Positions 35,698 to 44,088 of a stretch of 64,000 bases of DNA are shown one piece after another. The translations under genes and the position numbers were made by a program. This DNA comes from JAVDCA01 sp035293985 (GTDB taxonomy: Bacteria > Pseudomonadota > Alphaproteobacteria > Rhizobiales > Xanthobacteraceae). Location of the stretch: assembly GCA_035293985.1 (NCBI GenBank), contig DATGLS010000004.1, forward strand, positions 62,001 through 126,000. The letters are read 5' to 3'. The notes below the pieces were generated by a model. That model saw only the letters and a program-made list of their open reading frames with translations, made no database searches and was not told the DNA's origin. Positions within the stretch are counted from its first letter, which is position 1; every line of letters begins with the position of its first letter.

Positions 35698-35717
35698 ATT
35701 AACCATGTTGCGCTTAA
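35698..35717 (+). promoter_or_regulatory. Shared upstream motif TTAACCATG...CTTAA before the porin-cytochrome gene
   Basis: ATTAACCATGTTGCGCTTAA lies 28 bp before the start codon at 35745. Close relatives occur upstream of two SGNH hydrolase genes, at 60347-60366 (minus) and 63673-63692. TTAACC suggests a CtrA-type or related regulator site, but the second half is 11 bases away, not seven. Confidence 0.4.
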
Positions 35718-35744
35718 GTCGCGGCCAGCTGGGATGCACCCCAC

Positions 35745-37166
35745 ATGCGCAAGGCGCTCTTCGACGTGTTGCGTACAGGCGCGCGACCGACATCGCGAGC
35801 GGGGCGCAATGGCCCGACCATCAGCAGCGCTCGCCGCCTCCTCGTTGGCTTTGGATGCCTGCTGCCGGTGCTGCTCGCTTCGCTGATCGCGACGAGCGAG
35901 CCGGCGCTGGCGCTTCCGTCATTTGCGATGCAGACCGGCCAGCCGTGCGCCGCCTGTCACGTCGGCGCGTTCGGTCCGCAACTGAACCCCTATGGGCGCG
36001 ACTTCAAGCTGCACGGTTACGTCGCCAGTGACGGTCAGGATCATGGCCTCCCGCTGGCTTTTACGACGCAGTTCTCGTTCACGCACACCAACCACGCGCA
36101 AGACGGCGGCGCGGCTCCCGGGTTCAGGGCGAACGACAATTTCGCGATCGACCAGCTGTCGATCTATTACGCTGGTCGGGTGACGCCGGAGATCGGTGCC
36201 TTCGTCGAGTTCAATTACGACGGTATCGGGCGCCGCGCCTCGCTCAACAATGTCGACATCCGCCACGCGCGCGAGGGCGAGTTGTTCGGCAAGGACGTGC
36301 TGTGGGGGATCACGCTGAACAATGCCCCGACCGTGCAGGACCCGTGGAATTCAACGCCGGTGTGGGGGTTTCCTTACAATCGCTCGGGGCTCGCGCCCAC
36401 GCCCATGGCGGCGACGCTCGTCGACAACACGATCGGCCAGCGCGTCATCGGGACGGGCGTCTACGCGCTATGGAACGACCTTCTGTATCTCGAGACCGAT
36501 GTTTATAAAGGGCTCGATCAGCCCGTATTGCGCGCCCTCGGTCAGCTGCCGGATGACAGCGATCGGACGACGTCATTCCTGCCCTATGCGCGCGTGGCCG
36601 TGATGCAGGATTGGGAAGCCCATCATTGGCAGGTCGGCGCCTACGTGTTGTCAGGCACTGTTATTCCGGGTGGCGATCAGACCGCGGGTCTGCCCGTGCA
36701 CAAGACCGACGTGGCGCTCGACGCGAATTATCAATTCATTCCCGATCCCAAACGAGTGGTCAGCGACCGATTGTCGGCCCATGCGACCTTCATCCGCGAG
36801 AGAGCCAGCCTGGACTTCGACGGCGCGCTCGCCCTCGGATCACTGCAGGACCACTGGCTGAACACGTTCCGCGCCGATGTCTCCTACAGTTTCAACGCCA
36901 CTGTCACGCCGTCGGTGCAATACTTCCGCACCACCGGCACTGCCGATCCGGCCTATTGGGCGACGCCGACCGGAAGCCCCGACAGCGAAGGCATGATTTA
37001 CGAGATCGCCTACGTGCCCTGGGGAAAACCGGATTCACCTTTTCCCAATATCAACCTACGCCTGGCGCTGCAGTACATCACTTACTTCCGCTTCGACGGC
37101 AGCGCAGTCGACGCGAGCAGAAACAATAGCGTCTACCTCAGTCTGTGGACGGCGGTTAAATTCTGA
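35745..37166 (+). CDS. Fused monohaem cytochrome-porin, Cyc2-like outer-membrane protein
   Basis: A 473-residue protein. An unusually long signal segment ends near ALALPSF (about residue 57). The mature N terminus has FAMQTGQPCAACHVG, with CxxCH at 68-72 for one haem c. The remaining roughly 380 residues alternate polar and hydrophobic residues with many aromatics and end WTAVKF; a terminal Phe is the outer-membrane barrel signal. The layout matches Cyc2, the fused cytochrome-porin that oxidises Fe(II) in Acidithiobacillus and neutrophilic iron oxidisers, and its wider, less studied family. Iron oxidation is not shown here; another donor is possible. A cupredoxin gene follows after 85 bp. Confidence 0.75.
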   Translation: MRKALFDVLRTGARPTSRAGRNGPTISSARRLLVGFGCLLPVLLASLIATSEPALALPSFAMQTGQPCAACHVGAFGPQLNPYGRDFKLHGYVASDGQDHGLPLAFTTQFSFTHTNHAQDGGAAPGFRANDNFAIDQLSIYYAGRVTPEIGAFVEFNYDGIGRRASLNNVDIRHAREGELFGKDVLWGITLNNAPTVQDPWNSTPVWGFPYNRSGLAPTPMAATLVDNTIGQRVIGTGVYALWNDLLYLETDVYKGLDQPVLRALGQLPDDSDRTTSFLPYARVAVMQDWEAHHWQVGAYVLSGTVIPGGDQTAGLPVHKTDVALDANYQFIPDPKRVVSDRLSAHATFIRERASLDFDGALALGSLQDHWLNTFRADVSYSFNATVTPSVQYFRTTGTADPAYWATPTGSPDSEGMIYEIAYVPWGKPDSPFPNINLRLALQYITYFRFDGSAVDASRNNSVYLSLWTAVKF

Positions 37167-37251
37167 CGCACTTTTCCAACCGGACGGTCAACGGTTCGCG
37201 ACAAGATGCGCCGATGCGTGAAAGCAGGCAGGGTATTGGGAGACCGGAGCC

Positions 37252-37581
37252 ATGAAATCCACTCGCCTCGCCGCGGCCATCGCGTTCCTCCTCGGTTGTC
37301 TCGCCGCCGCGGCGGCAGCGAAGACCATGAATATCGTTCAACGCGGGCTCGCCCTGAGCCCGACTTCGGCGACCTTGACCAACGGTGATCAACTAATTTT
37401 CACCAACGAGGACGACGTAATTCACAACATCCACATTTTCGGCCCGGGGCCTGATGAAAGCGTCGATCTCGGCCTGCAAAAACCGGGCAGGAACCTGAGC
37501 TACCGGTTCACCAAGCCGGGAAATTACCGGGTCCGCTGCAACATCCATCCGTCCGTCAAGATGTCAGTGGTCGTGAAATAG
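37252..37581 (+). CDS. Small periplasmic cupredoxin (type 1 copper protein)
   Basis: A 109-residue protein with a signal peptide (to about residue 23). The plastocyanin-like fold is supported by a complete copper set: His58 (or His61) in DDVIHNIHIF and Cys96, His99 and Met104 in CNIHPSVKM. It is a soluble one-electron carrier. Its position just after the haem porin gene, on the same strand with GGAG before ATG 37252, suggests it takes electrons from that protein, as rusticyanin does downstream of Cyc2 in Acidithiobacillus. That partnership is inference. Confidence 0.85.
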   Translation: MKSTRLAAAIAFLLGCLAAAAAAKTMNIVQRGLALSPTSATLTNGDQLIFTNEDDVIHNIHIFGPGPDESVDLGLQKPGRNLSYRFTKPGNYRVRCNIHPSVKMSVVVK

Positions 37582-37774
37582 CAGCATCTCGGAAATCGCG
37601 CTTGGCCGGCCCGCGCCGGGATGCATCGCCGCGAGTTCGTTGCGACCCATCGTAGGCATCTGATCGACGAGCGCGCTTGAGTCGCACGGACGGTCGGTGC
37701 AGTCGAATTTCACTGCCTGCCAGGCATGCTCGATCAGTCATCAGCAGCTTCGTGACCCGAACGGGACATCCCGA

Positions 37775-37800
37775 GGAACTTCCCGCAGCGGAAAGAAGTT
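37775..37800 (+). promoter_or_regulatory. Weak EcfG (general stress response)-like promoter
   Basis: GGAAC at 37775-37779 is followed after 17 bases by AGTT, close to the alphaproteobacterial stress promoter GGAAC-N16/17-CGTT. It would place the transcript start almost on the GTG at 37810, leaving little room for a ribosome site, so this is doubtful. Confidence 0.25.
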
Positions 37801-37809
37801 TCCCGTCGT

Positions 37810-38997
37810 GTGCCGGAGATGCAAGTGTCGGGTCAGACTGAAGCGCACAGGCTCCGCAAACAAGTCTCCACGTTGGCCGAGTTCGGCAAACGAGCTCTCC
37901 GGGGCGGTGACATCAGCGCCCTCCTGCAGGAGGCAACCCGCCTGGTATCCGATGCGATCGACGTCGATCTCGTGAAAGTGCTCGAGCTCCTTCCCGACGG
38001 CGAGAATTTGCTGGTGCGCGCCGGGGTGAATTGGAACCCCGGCGTGGTCGGACACGCGACAATTCCGGCGCGAGAGGGCTCGCCGGCGGGCTACGCGTTG
38101 CGCACCAACCGGCCGGTGATCACGGCGGACGTCGCGAGCGAAAGGCGATTCCAGGTCCCCGCGCTGCTGATCGAGCACGGCGTCAGGAGCACCGTCAACG
38201 TCGTCATTCGCGGGGATGATGGGCCCTTCGGCGTCCTCGAGGTCGACTCGCGCGAGCTGCGCAAGTTCGAGCAGGACGATATCGATTTTCTTCAGAACTA
38301 TGCCAACCTGCTGGCTTCCGCGATCGACCGGGTGAGAATCCAGCGTGAGTTGGCGGAACGCGCCTTCCGGCAGGAGGTTCTCGGGCACGAGCTTCAACAT
38401 CGCATCAACAATATGCTCGCGACCATTCGCGCGGTTGCGCGCCGGACACGTGCCAAATCCCAGAGCCTCGACGAGTTCGCAAAGACTTTCGACGCTCGCC
38501 TGGCCGCAGTCGCACGCACACATGCTTTGTTGAGCCGGGTCCGGCATGGGCGCACGGTCGACATCCGCGAGATTTTCGCACAGGAGCTCTCGGCGCACGG
38601 CGCCGTCGAGGGCGAGAACCTCACCCAGCGCGGCCCCGCGGTCTCGATTGCGGCAAAGCAGGCGGAGGTGCTGTCGATGGCGGTGCACGAGCTTGCGACG
38701 AACGCCGTGAAACACGGCGCCTTGTCCACCGAGGCCGGGCACATCGAGGTGTGCTGGGACACTCACGACGGCGACCAGCGAAAGGAGCTGCGGGTGCATT
38801 GGCGAGAGCGAGGCATCCGGATTGCACATGAGCCTGTGCGATCGGGATACGGCTCGGACATTCTCAATAGATCGATCCCTTATATGCTGCATGGACGATT
38901 CGAGCGGACCTTCCATCCGGACGGAGTGGAATGCACGATTTCCTTTGCGCTGGATGCGGAACACGACCGTGAACCGGCTGACCAGCGACCGGTTTGA
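37810..38997 (+). CDS. GAF-domain HWE-family sensor histidine kinase
   Basis: A 395-residue cytoplasmic kinase; GTG 37810 or ATG 37819 may start it. The GAF domain spans about residues 20-175. The phosphoacceptor helix has ELQHRINNML (His197), and the ATPase part has HELATNAVKHGAL and the family-naming HWRE sequence. HWE kinases are typical of Alphaproteobacteria and often feed general stress or light responses. The receiver gene downstream overlaps its end, so the two form a signalling pair. Confidence 0.9.
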   Translation: MPEMQVSGQTEAHRLRKQVSTLAEFGKRALRGGDISALLQEATRLVSDAIDVDLVKVLELLPDGENLLVRAGVNWNPGVVGHATIPAREGSPAGYALRTNRPVITADVASERRFQVPALLIEHGVRSTVNVVIRGDDGPFGVLEVDSRELRKFEQDDIDFLQNYANLLASAIDRVRIQRELAERAFRQEVLGHELQHRINNMLATIRAVARRTRAKSQSLDEFAKTFDARLAAVARTHALLSRVRHGRTVDIREIFAQELSAHGAVEGENLTQRGPAVSIAAKQAEVLSMAVHELATNAVKHGALSTEAGHIEVCWDTHDGDQRKELRVHWRERGIRIAHEPVRSGYGSDILNRSIPYMLHGRFERTFHPDGVECTISFALDAEHDREPADQRPV

Positions 38998-39370
38998 CGA
39001 TGCGACCCGGCCGCTCGCCGGCGCGAGATTGCTCGTGGTCGAGGACGAAGTGCTCGTTGCCATGGAGATCGAGGAGCTGATCGGCGAATTGGGGGCCGAA
39101 GTCGTCGGGCCGTTCGGGCGTATAGCCGATGCGCTGGATGCGCTTCGGCGGGAATCCGTCACGGGCGCGGTTCTCGATATCAAGCTCGATGGCGACACGA
39201 CGCTGCCGCTCGTCGATATTCTGCGCGCACGCGGTTTTCCCGTTCTCTTCGTGACCGGCGGCGCGCCTGAGGCGATTCCGGAAAGCTATCGACAATTGCC
39301 GCGCTTGAGTAAACCCTTCGATCACGCGGAATTGGCCGACTTGGCGAGGTCGATCTTTGGCAGGCCGTGA
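38954..39370 (+). CDS. Single-domain response regulator (receiver)
   Basis: A 138-residue receiver domain with acidic pair Glu30/Asp31, phosphoacceptor Asp75 in GAVLDIKLDG, and the Lys in LPRLSKPF. No output domain follows. The start is ATG 38954 or GTG 38969; both overlap the kinase gene, implying translational coupling. It probably accepts phosphate from the adjacent HWE kinase and passes it on, or acts as a phosphate sink. Confidence 0.85.
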   Translation: MRNTTVNRLTSDRFDDATRPLAGARLLVVEDEVLVAMEIEELIGELGAEVVGPFGRIADALDALRRESVTGAVLDIKLDGDTTLPLVDILRARGFPVLFVTGGAPEAIPESYRQLPRLSKPFDHAELADLARSIFGRP

Positions 39371-39474
39371 ATTGCCCGGCACACACGGCGCACCCGGTCG
39401 AAGCTGCAGGGCAGAGCACTCGACCGGCTCGAGCGGAGCTCGTCGTTGAAGCAAGGCATCTCGGTGCTGGGATC

Positions 39475-40077
39475 ATGTCGAGAAAGCTGAAGGCATACGA
39501 GGCTTCGGTGGGCTTTTTCGACCTCGCCGTCGCGGCGCCGTCGATGAAAGCGGCGTTGCAAGCGTGGGGGGCCGAGCGGAATCTCTTCCACGAAGGTGTC
39601 GCGCGGGAGAGCAAGGATCCAGACGTCATCGCGACGACCATGGCGAATCCGGGCGTCGTTCTGAAGCGTCCCGTCGGCTCCGCCGCGCGCTTCCGGGAGC
39701 ACGCCGAGCTCCCGACGTACCTCGCCGGCAGCGGCGCCGCGAAGGCTGACCGCAAATCCGCGGTCGCGACGAACAAACATCAGCAGCGCAGCAGCGAGCC
39801 CTCGGTCAACCGAAAGGCGGCGCTCGCTTCCGAACGCGAGCAGAGGCGCCGTGAGCGGGAACGCGCGAAGCACGCGGCCGCCGAGCGACGACAGCAGCAC
39901 GCCGTGGACGAGGCGCAAGGCGCTTTGGACGCCGCCCGGCGCCGGCACCAAAGAATAGATGCGGACATCCAGGCTGCCCGCAAGGCGCTTGAGAAGAAGT
40001 CGCAAGCCGAGGAAGCGCGCTGGGAAAAGGAGCGGGCTCGACTCGAAGCCGCCCTGCGGCGAGCCCAAGGATCGTGA
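39475..40077 (+). CDS. TolA-like basic coiled-coil protein of unknown function
   Basis: A 200-residue protein. Residues 1-70 form a compact region (KLKAYEASVGFFDLAVAAPS, then ALQAWG) seen in rhizobial proteins often labelled TolA-like. The rest, from about residue 100, is Arg/Glu/Ala-rich and should be one long helix or coiled coil. No signal or membrane segment is present, so the TolA label is by composition only. It lies 104 bp after the receiver gene. Confidence 0.65.
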   Translation: MSRKLKAYEASVGFFDLAVAAPSMKAALQAWGAERNLFHEGVARESKDPDVIATTMANPGVVLKRPVGSAARFREHAELPTYLAGSGAAKADRKSAVATNKHQQRSSEPSVNRKAALASEREQRRRERERAKHAAAERRQQHAVDEAQGALDAARRRHQRIDADIQAARKALEKKSQAEEARWEKERARLEAALRRAQGS

Positions 40078-40416
40078 CGGTAGGATCGTCGGCGGTATCC
40101 GAATAGGATGACCTGCCGTTCGCCTCCCGGCCGTGCGGATATCGAGATCGCGCGCTGCTGAAAGCGGGGGCACTCGTCGGCGAGCAGCACGGGAGGGCGT
40201 CGTTGCGGGCCGCGGCCTCGATCCGCCACGGGCGGTGGAACGCTGGATAGCGGGGATAGATTGAATTCCGCTTGCGTTCCCGCCGCGGGCGGCGCATGGC
40301 AGTAAGTGCAGAGTGACATTCGCGCGCCCGGAGCTGCCGCCTAGGGCGCTTCCCCTTTTTTAGGCGCTGCCATCGCCATCTTGTGGCATCACGGCCGGAA
40401 CTGACACGCGCTCGAA

Positions 40417-40492
40417 GTTTTCATTGTTTCCATTGTTCGTCGCATTGTTCTTTCCATTGCAATCCATTGTTTTTTCCATTGTTCGCATTGTT
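40417..40492. repeat. Cluster of CATTGTT heptamers
   Basis: At least six copies of CATTGTT, plus CCATTG variants, spaced irregularly by 2-12 bases, make a T-rich tract on the plus strand and AACAATG repeats on the minus strand. The composition is sharply different from the GC-rich surroundings. Confidence 0.8.
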
Positions 40493-40728
40493 TTTGCGCT
40501 GCCCGGTTTCTCTTGCCCGCATAAGGTGCTGCCTTGCATCGGCGCCACTTTCATTGCCGACCAGCCGCCGAAACCACGACGCTTCGTGGACCGAGTGGTT
40601 GCGTTCGCAACAGCAAGCGGCCGCCTTCTTCTCGCTCCGCGACATTGGGTGTGATCCGTCAGCGATAGAGCACACACTCTTTTTTTCCAGTGTTGCTCCG
40701 AGGTCACACTATGCACCGGTAAGTCCTG

Positions 40729-40734
40729 TATAAT
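40729..40734 (+). promoter_or_regulatory. -10 element of the porin gene
   Basis: A perfect TATAAT lies 27 bp before ATG 40762, which itself has GGAGGG about seven bases upstream. No good -35 hexamer is seen at the right distance, so an activator may be needed. Confidence 0.5.
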
Positions 40735-40761
40735 CGAACGTATCAATGCTGGAGGGCGACC

Positions 40762-41568
40762 ATGAGAAATCTACTTTGGGCGGCAGCGGTTCTCGCGTTC
40801 ACCGGCGGTGCGTATGCGGCGGACATGCCGCTCAAAGCGCCACCCGCGCCGGTCGCAGTTGCGACCTGGAGCGGCTGGTACATCGGCATCAACGGGGGCG
40901 GCGGCTGGGGCTCGGTCAACACCACCGCGGCCGATATCGGTCCCGACCTGTTCTTTGCACCCGGCAATATCGCTGCCGTTGCGGCCGGCGCGAGCCGGCA
41001 CTTCAATACGTCGGGCGGCCTCGCTGGCGGCCAGATCGGTTATCTCTACCAGACGGGCCCGCTGATCGCCGGTCTGGAAGCCGGCTTCGATTGGGCGGAC
41101 ATCAGCGGGTCGACCAGCTTCGGGCCCACTCCGTATCCCGTGACGCCCGGTTCGACCTTCGCGTGGAATCTGCGCGCCAAGAACGATTTCCTCGCCACCT
41201 TCCTCGGCCGAGTCGGCATCGACATGGGCAGCTGGTACCCGTACGTGACCGGCGGCGGCGCGATGGCCCATCTCAAGTACTCCGCCAACTTCGTCGACAC
41301 CTTCTATCCCACCAACAATACCTTCAACTTCGACCGGGATCGGTGGGGTTGGGCACTGGGCGCCGGCGCGGAGGCGCGCGTGTGGGACCGGTGGATGCTG
41401 CGAGGCGAATATCTCCACATGGATTTCTCGAGCTTCGGCGGCGTCGGGACGATCGCTTGCACGGCCGGCGTCGGCTTTTGCGGCGTCCCCGCCAACTCGA
41501 CCAACTTCCTGTTCAACGCCAAGTTCAAGGAAGACATCGTCCGCGTACTGCTCAGCTACAGGTTCTGA
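40762..41568 (+). CDS. Omp25/Omp31-like outer-membrane beta-barrel protein
   Basis: A 268-residue porin-family protein. The signal peptide ends AYAADMPLKAPPAP, the standard mature start of rhizobial Omp31-type proteins. WSGWYIGINGGGGWG is the first barrel strand, and the chain ends VRVLLSYRF with the outer-membrane terminal Phe. It is predicted to be an abundant eight-stranded structural barrel. A strong Rho-independent terminator follows directly. Confidence 0.9.
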   Translation: MRNLLWAAAVLAFTGGAYAADMPLKAPPAPVAVATWSGWYIGINGGGGWGSVNTTAADIGPDLFFAPGNIAAVAAGASRHFNTSGGLAGGQIGYLYQTGPLIAGLEAGFDWADISGSTSFGPTPYPVTPGSTFAWNLRAKNDFLATFLGRVGIDMGSWYPYVTGGGAMAHLKYSANFVDTFYPTNNTFNFDRDRWGWALGAGAEARVWDRWMLRGEYLHMDFSSFGGVGTIACTAGVGFCGVPANSTNFLFNAKFKEDIVRVLLSYRF

Positions 41569-41589
41569 TCGGATTTCACTGATCGGAGG

Positions 41590-41624
41590 AACCCCGGGGC
41601 CGCTGCCCCGGGGTTTCTTTTTTT
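41590..41624 (+). terminator. Rho-independent terminator of the porin gene
   Basis: An 11-bp GC-rich stem, AACCCCGGGGC with GCCCCGGGGTT, a CGCT loop, then a T-run (TTTCTTTTTTT). It lies 21 bp after the porin stop codon. Confidence 0.93.
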
Positions 41625-42053
41625 GCGCGTCGCGCGAAATCCGTGAACAGTGGTTAGTGCTCACGCCGGGCCGTGCCCCGACTCCAACACGATGGGCGCA
41701 TTTACGCGACGTTTCGCCCCCGAGCCGGATGGCGGGCCAAGCGGCGGTGCTCGGCCTCACGCGCCTCGACATCCTGGCCCACCGGCTTGCGCAGGGCGAC
41801 CAACCGGGAGCCGGCTTCCCAAGCAACCTCACGGAGCCCGCCGCCGCGTCCTGCCCGCACGCGCGTGATCGCAACCTGGGGGCAACCCGGCAGTGAAGGC
41901 TGGGCGTGCACGCTGAACGGCCGGCCCTACACCGTCCCGCCGGTGTGATCGGCAATCGGGTCAGCACCTGCGCCTGATTCGCGTTGTCGAGGGCGCGGGT
42001 GCGAACGATTTCGCCCCGCTTCGCACAAGATCATCAACCAAGGAGACTCAACC
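41625..42053. other. Intergenic region, possibly decayed coding DNA
   Basis: About 430 bp between the porin terminator and the DUF5681 gene. A frame ending VIATWGQPGSEGWACTL followed by NGRPYTVPPV and a stop at about 41948 looks protein-like but has no upstream start or recognisable domain. AAGGAG at 42040-42045 is the ribosome site of the next gene. Confidence 0.4.
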
Positions 42054-42980
42054 ATGCCCTTCCAGCCCGGCCACAGCGGCAATCCGGCGGGACGCCCGCG
42101 CGGGTCGCGCAACAAGGCGACGATCATTGCCGAACAGATGCTCGGCGACAGCGCCGGCGAGGTGACGAGCGCGGCGATCGCCCGCGCGCTGGGCGGCGAC
42201 GGCGCGGCGCTGCGCGCCTGCCTGGACCGCGTCGCGCCGCGCCTGCGTCACCGGCCGCTCGACTTCGATATGCCTTCCCTCGTCACGCTTGCGGACGCGC
42301 CGCCGGCGATCAATGCCATCGCGCAGGGACTCGCACACGGCGAGCTCGACCGCGACGAGGCTGCCGCGCTGCTGCGGATCGTGCGCGCGTTCATGCAGGC
42401 ACTCGCCGAGGTCGCGCGCGCGACGCGTGCCAACCGGATTACCGTGCCAGCCAATGACCGCGAGGCACGCGAAGCCGAGCGCCGCGTCGCCTCACCCTGC
42501 CCCGATGCGCCGCACCAGGTCCGGCGTGATCTCCGCAATGCTCCGCAACCCGGCGAGCGCCATGTCGCGGCTGACCTCCTCCTTGAGCAGCGCGATCGCG
42601 CGCTGCACGCCATCCTGCCCGGCCGCGACCGCGGAATACAGCATCGGACGGCCGACGAAGCAGAATTTGGCGCCGAGCGCGAGCACCTTGAGCACGTCGG
42701 TGCCGCGGCGGATGCCGCCATCGAACATCACGGTCATGTCCTTGGCATCGGCCGCGATCTCGGGGAGCACGCGCAGCGGCGAGACCGAGTGATCGAGCTG
42801 GCGGCCGCCGTGGTTCGACACCATGATGCCGTCGACGCCGCTCTCGCGCGCGATGCGCGCGTCCTGCGGCGCCAGGATGCCCTTGACGACAAGCTTGCCC
42901 TTGAAACGGCGGCGGATCAGCTCGACGTGCTTCCAGGCAAGCTGGTCGCGCAGGCCGAGGTTGCGCATCAGGTTGCGTGA
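42054..42980 (+). CDS. DUF5681 domain protein with an abnormal run-on C terminus
   Basis: ATG 42054 has AAGGAG nine bases upstream. Residues 1-25 (FQPGHSGNPAGRPRGSRNKA) are the DUF5681 signature, often found beside phage packaging genes. The conserved part ends near residue 145 (about 42490). The frame has no stop there and runs on to 42980, antisense to the alpha-hydroxyacid oxidase gene. That tail is not protein-like, so the natural stop was probably lost. Confidence 0.6.
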   Translation: MPFQPGHSGNPAGRPRGSRNKATIIAEQMLGDSAGEVTSAAIARALGGDGAALRACLDRVAPRLRHRPLDFDMPSLVTLADAPPAINAIAQGLAHGELDRDEAAALLRIVRAFMQALAEVARATRANRITVPANDREAREAERRVASPCPDAPHQVRRDLRNAPQPGERHVAADLLLEQRDRALHAILPGRDRGIQHRTADEAEFGAEREHLEHVGAAADAAIEHHGHVLGIGRDLGEHAQRRDRVIELAAAVVRHHDAVDAALARDARVLRRQDALDDKLALETAADQLDVLPGKLVAQAEVAHQVA

Positions 42981-43766
42981 GAGGATGGGCGGGCCGCGGG
43001 TCGCGTCCATGTTCTCGAAATGCGGCATGCCGTGGTTCTTGAGCGTGCGAAACCAGGTGCCGATGAGCCAGCGCGGATGCATGAGGCCGTCGAGCATGAC
43101 CTGCGGCGTGAACGTGATCGGCAGCGAGAACCCATTGCGGACGTTGTTCTCGCGGTTCGCCGAGACCGGCACGTCGGCGGTCACCACGAAGGTGTCGAAG
43201 CCCGCCGCCGAGACGCGGTCGACCAGCGGCTCGATGCGGGCGGGATCGCCCGGCAGATAGGCCTGGTACCACGCGTTGGGATTGGCGCGGTGCACGTCCT
43301 CGAGCCGGATCAGCGAGGCGGCGGAGAGGATCATCGGCACGTTCATGGCAGCGGCGGCCTGGGTGAGCACGAGGTCGCCCCGATACGCGATGAGCGCCGA
43401 GGAGCCGTAGGGCGGAATCCCGAACGGTGCCGAGTAGGTCTTGCCGAACAGCGTCGTGGTCTGGTCGCGGCCGGAGACGTCGTTGAGCACGCGCGGCACG
43501 AAGGCGTACTCGTCGAAGGCGCGGCGGTTGTCGCGCAACGCCGCGTCGGTCTCGACCCCGCCGGAGACGAACCCGTAGAGCATCTTGGGCAGCTTGCGTC
43601 GCGCCACCACCTCGAAATCGGCGAGCGACAGGTAGCGCCGTAGCGCGGGGGGCACCGCGCTCTGCGGCCGCGCAACCGCCGGCGGCGGCGCGGCGGCGGC
43701 CGCCGCCGGTGCGCTGGGCGACGGCGCCATGGTGGCGGTGGATCGATCGTCGGCGGCAACGGACAT
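42492..43766 (-). CDS. FMN-dependent alpha-hydroxyacid oxidase/dehydrogenase (LldD-like)
   Basis: A 424-residue TIM-barrel flavoprotein. An Ala/Pro-rich N-terminal extension of about 40 residues precedes the catalytic domain. The active-site SNHGGRQLDHS contains the catalytic His and the substrate-binding Arg, and MFDGGIRRGTDVLK binds FMN phosphate. It oxidises L-lactate, glycolate, mandelate or similar acids; the exact substrate is unknown. The 3' half overlaps the run-on tail of the DUF5681 frame on the other strand. Confidence 0.88.
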   Translation of the reverse strand: MSVAADDRSTATMAPSPSAPAAAAAAPPPAVARPQSAVPPALRRYLSLADFEVVARRKLPKMLYGFVSGGVETDAALRDNRRAFDEYAFVPRVLNDVSGRDQTTTLFGKTYSAPFGIPPYGSSALIAYRGDLVLTQAAAAMNVPMILSAASLIRLEDVHRANPNAWYQAYLPGDPARIEPLVDRVSAAGFDTFVVTADVPVSANRENNVRNGFSLPITFTPQVMLDGLMHPRWLIGTWFRTLKNHGMPHFENMDATRGPPILSRNLMRNLGLRDQLAWKHVELIRRRFKGKLVVKGILAPQDARIARESGVDGIMVSNHGGRQLDHSVSPLRVLPEIAADAKDMTVMFDGGIRRGTDVLKVLALGAKFCFVGRPMLYSAVAAGQDGVQRAIALLKEEVSRDMALAGLRSIAEITPDLVRRIGAG

Positions 43767-43967
43767 TGTCTTGGCCTTTCATTCTCGTCGGGCGCGGGAC
43801 GCCCTCCCCACCCCCAGAATGTCCGGCCACGATGGCCGATGTAAAGGTCCCGATGCACGGCGAACGAAGGGCAACACGCACCAATGCATGTTCCGGTGGA
43901 AAGCCTGCTCCCGACCTGATCGGATGCGAACGCCGGGTCGTCGATGAGGACGTCCACCAAATTTAAG

Positions 43968-43988
43968 TGCCGATCGCCCTGATCGGCA
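43968..43988. promoter_or_regulatory. Perfect inverted repeat TGCCGATC-N5-GATCGGCA
   Basis: An 8-bp palindrome with a 5-bp centre in the 322-bp gap between the divergent oxidase and PAS-GGDEF genes, 101 bp before the GGDEF start. It could be an operator. No other feature is recognised in this gap. Confidence 0.4.
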
Positions 43989-44088
43989 GCCTGCCCTAAG
44001 GACAAAATAAACCCGAGGCCGCGATGGTCTCGCGGCGGGCAGCGACAACGACCCGAGCGGAACAATCGTGCAACAGGAGCGTCGGCCT

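Larger units (their letters stand above)
40078..40761. other. Long intergenic region with an AT-rich repeat and a promoter
   Basis: No convincing gene in 684 bp. It holds a cluster of CATTGTT motifs (40417-40492) and, near its end, the -10 element of the porin gene. Reading frames on both strands through the repeat are low-complexity and lack features of real proteins. Confidence 0.55.

Noticed and set aside
39780..40319. Minus-strand frame beginning MSLCTYCHAPPA with a CxxCH
   Set aside because: A chance haem-like motif: no signal peptide precedes it, and the frame soon overlaps the TolA-like gene on the other strand with Arg-rich sequence.
40360..40746. Frames on both strands through the CATTGTT tract
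   Set aside because: Products are low-complexity (Asn/Met-rich or Cys/Phe/His-rich) and are explained by the DNA repeat.
42054..42490. Prophage signal from DUF5681
   Set aside because: No terminase, portal, integrase or attachment site is visible nearby; one DUF5681 protein is not enough.
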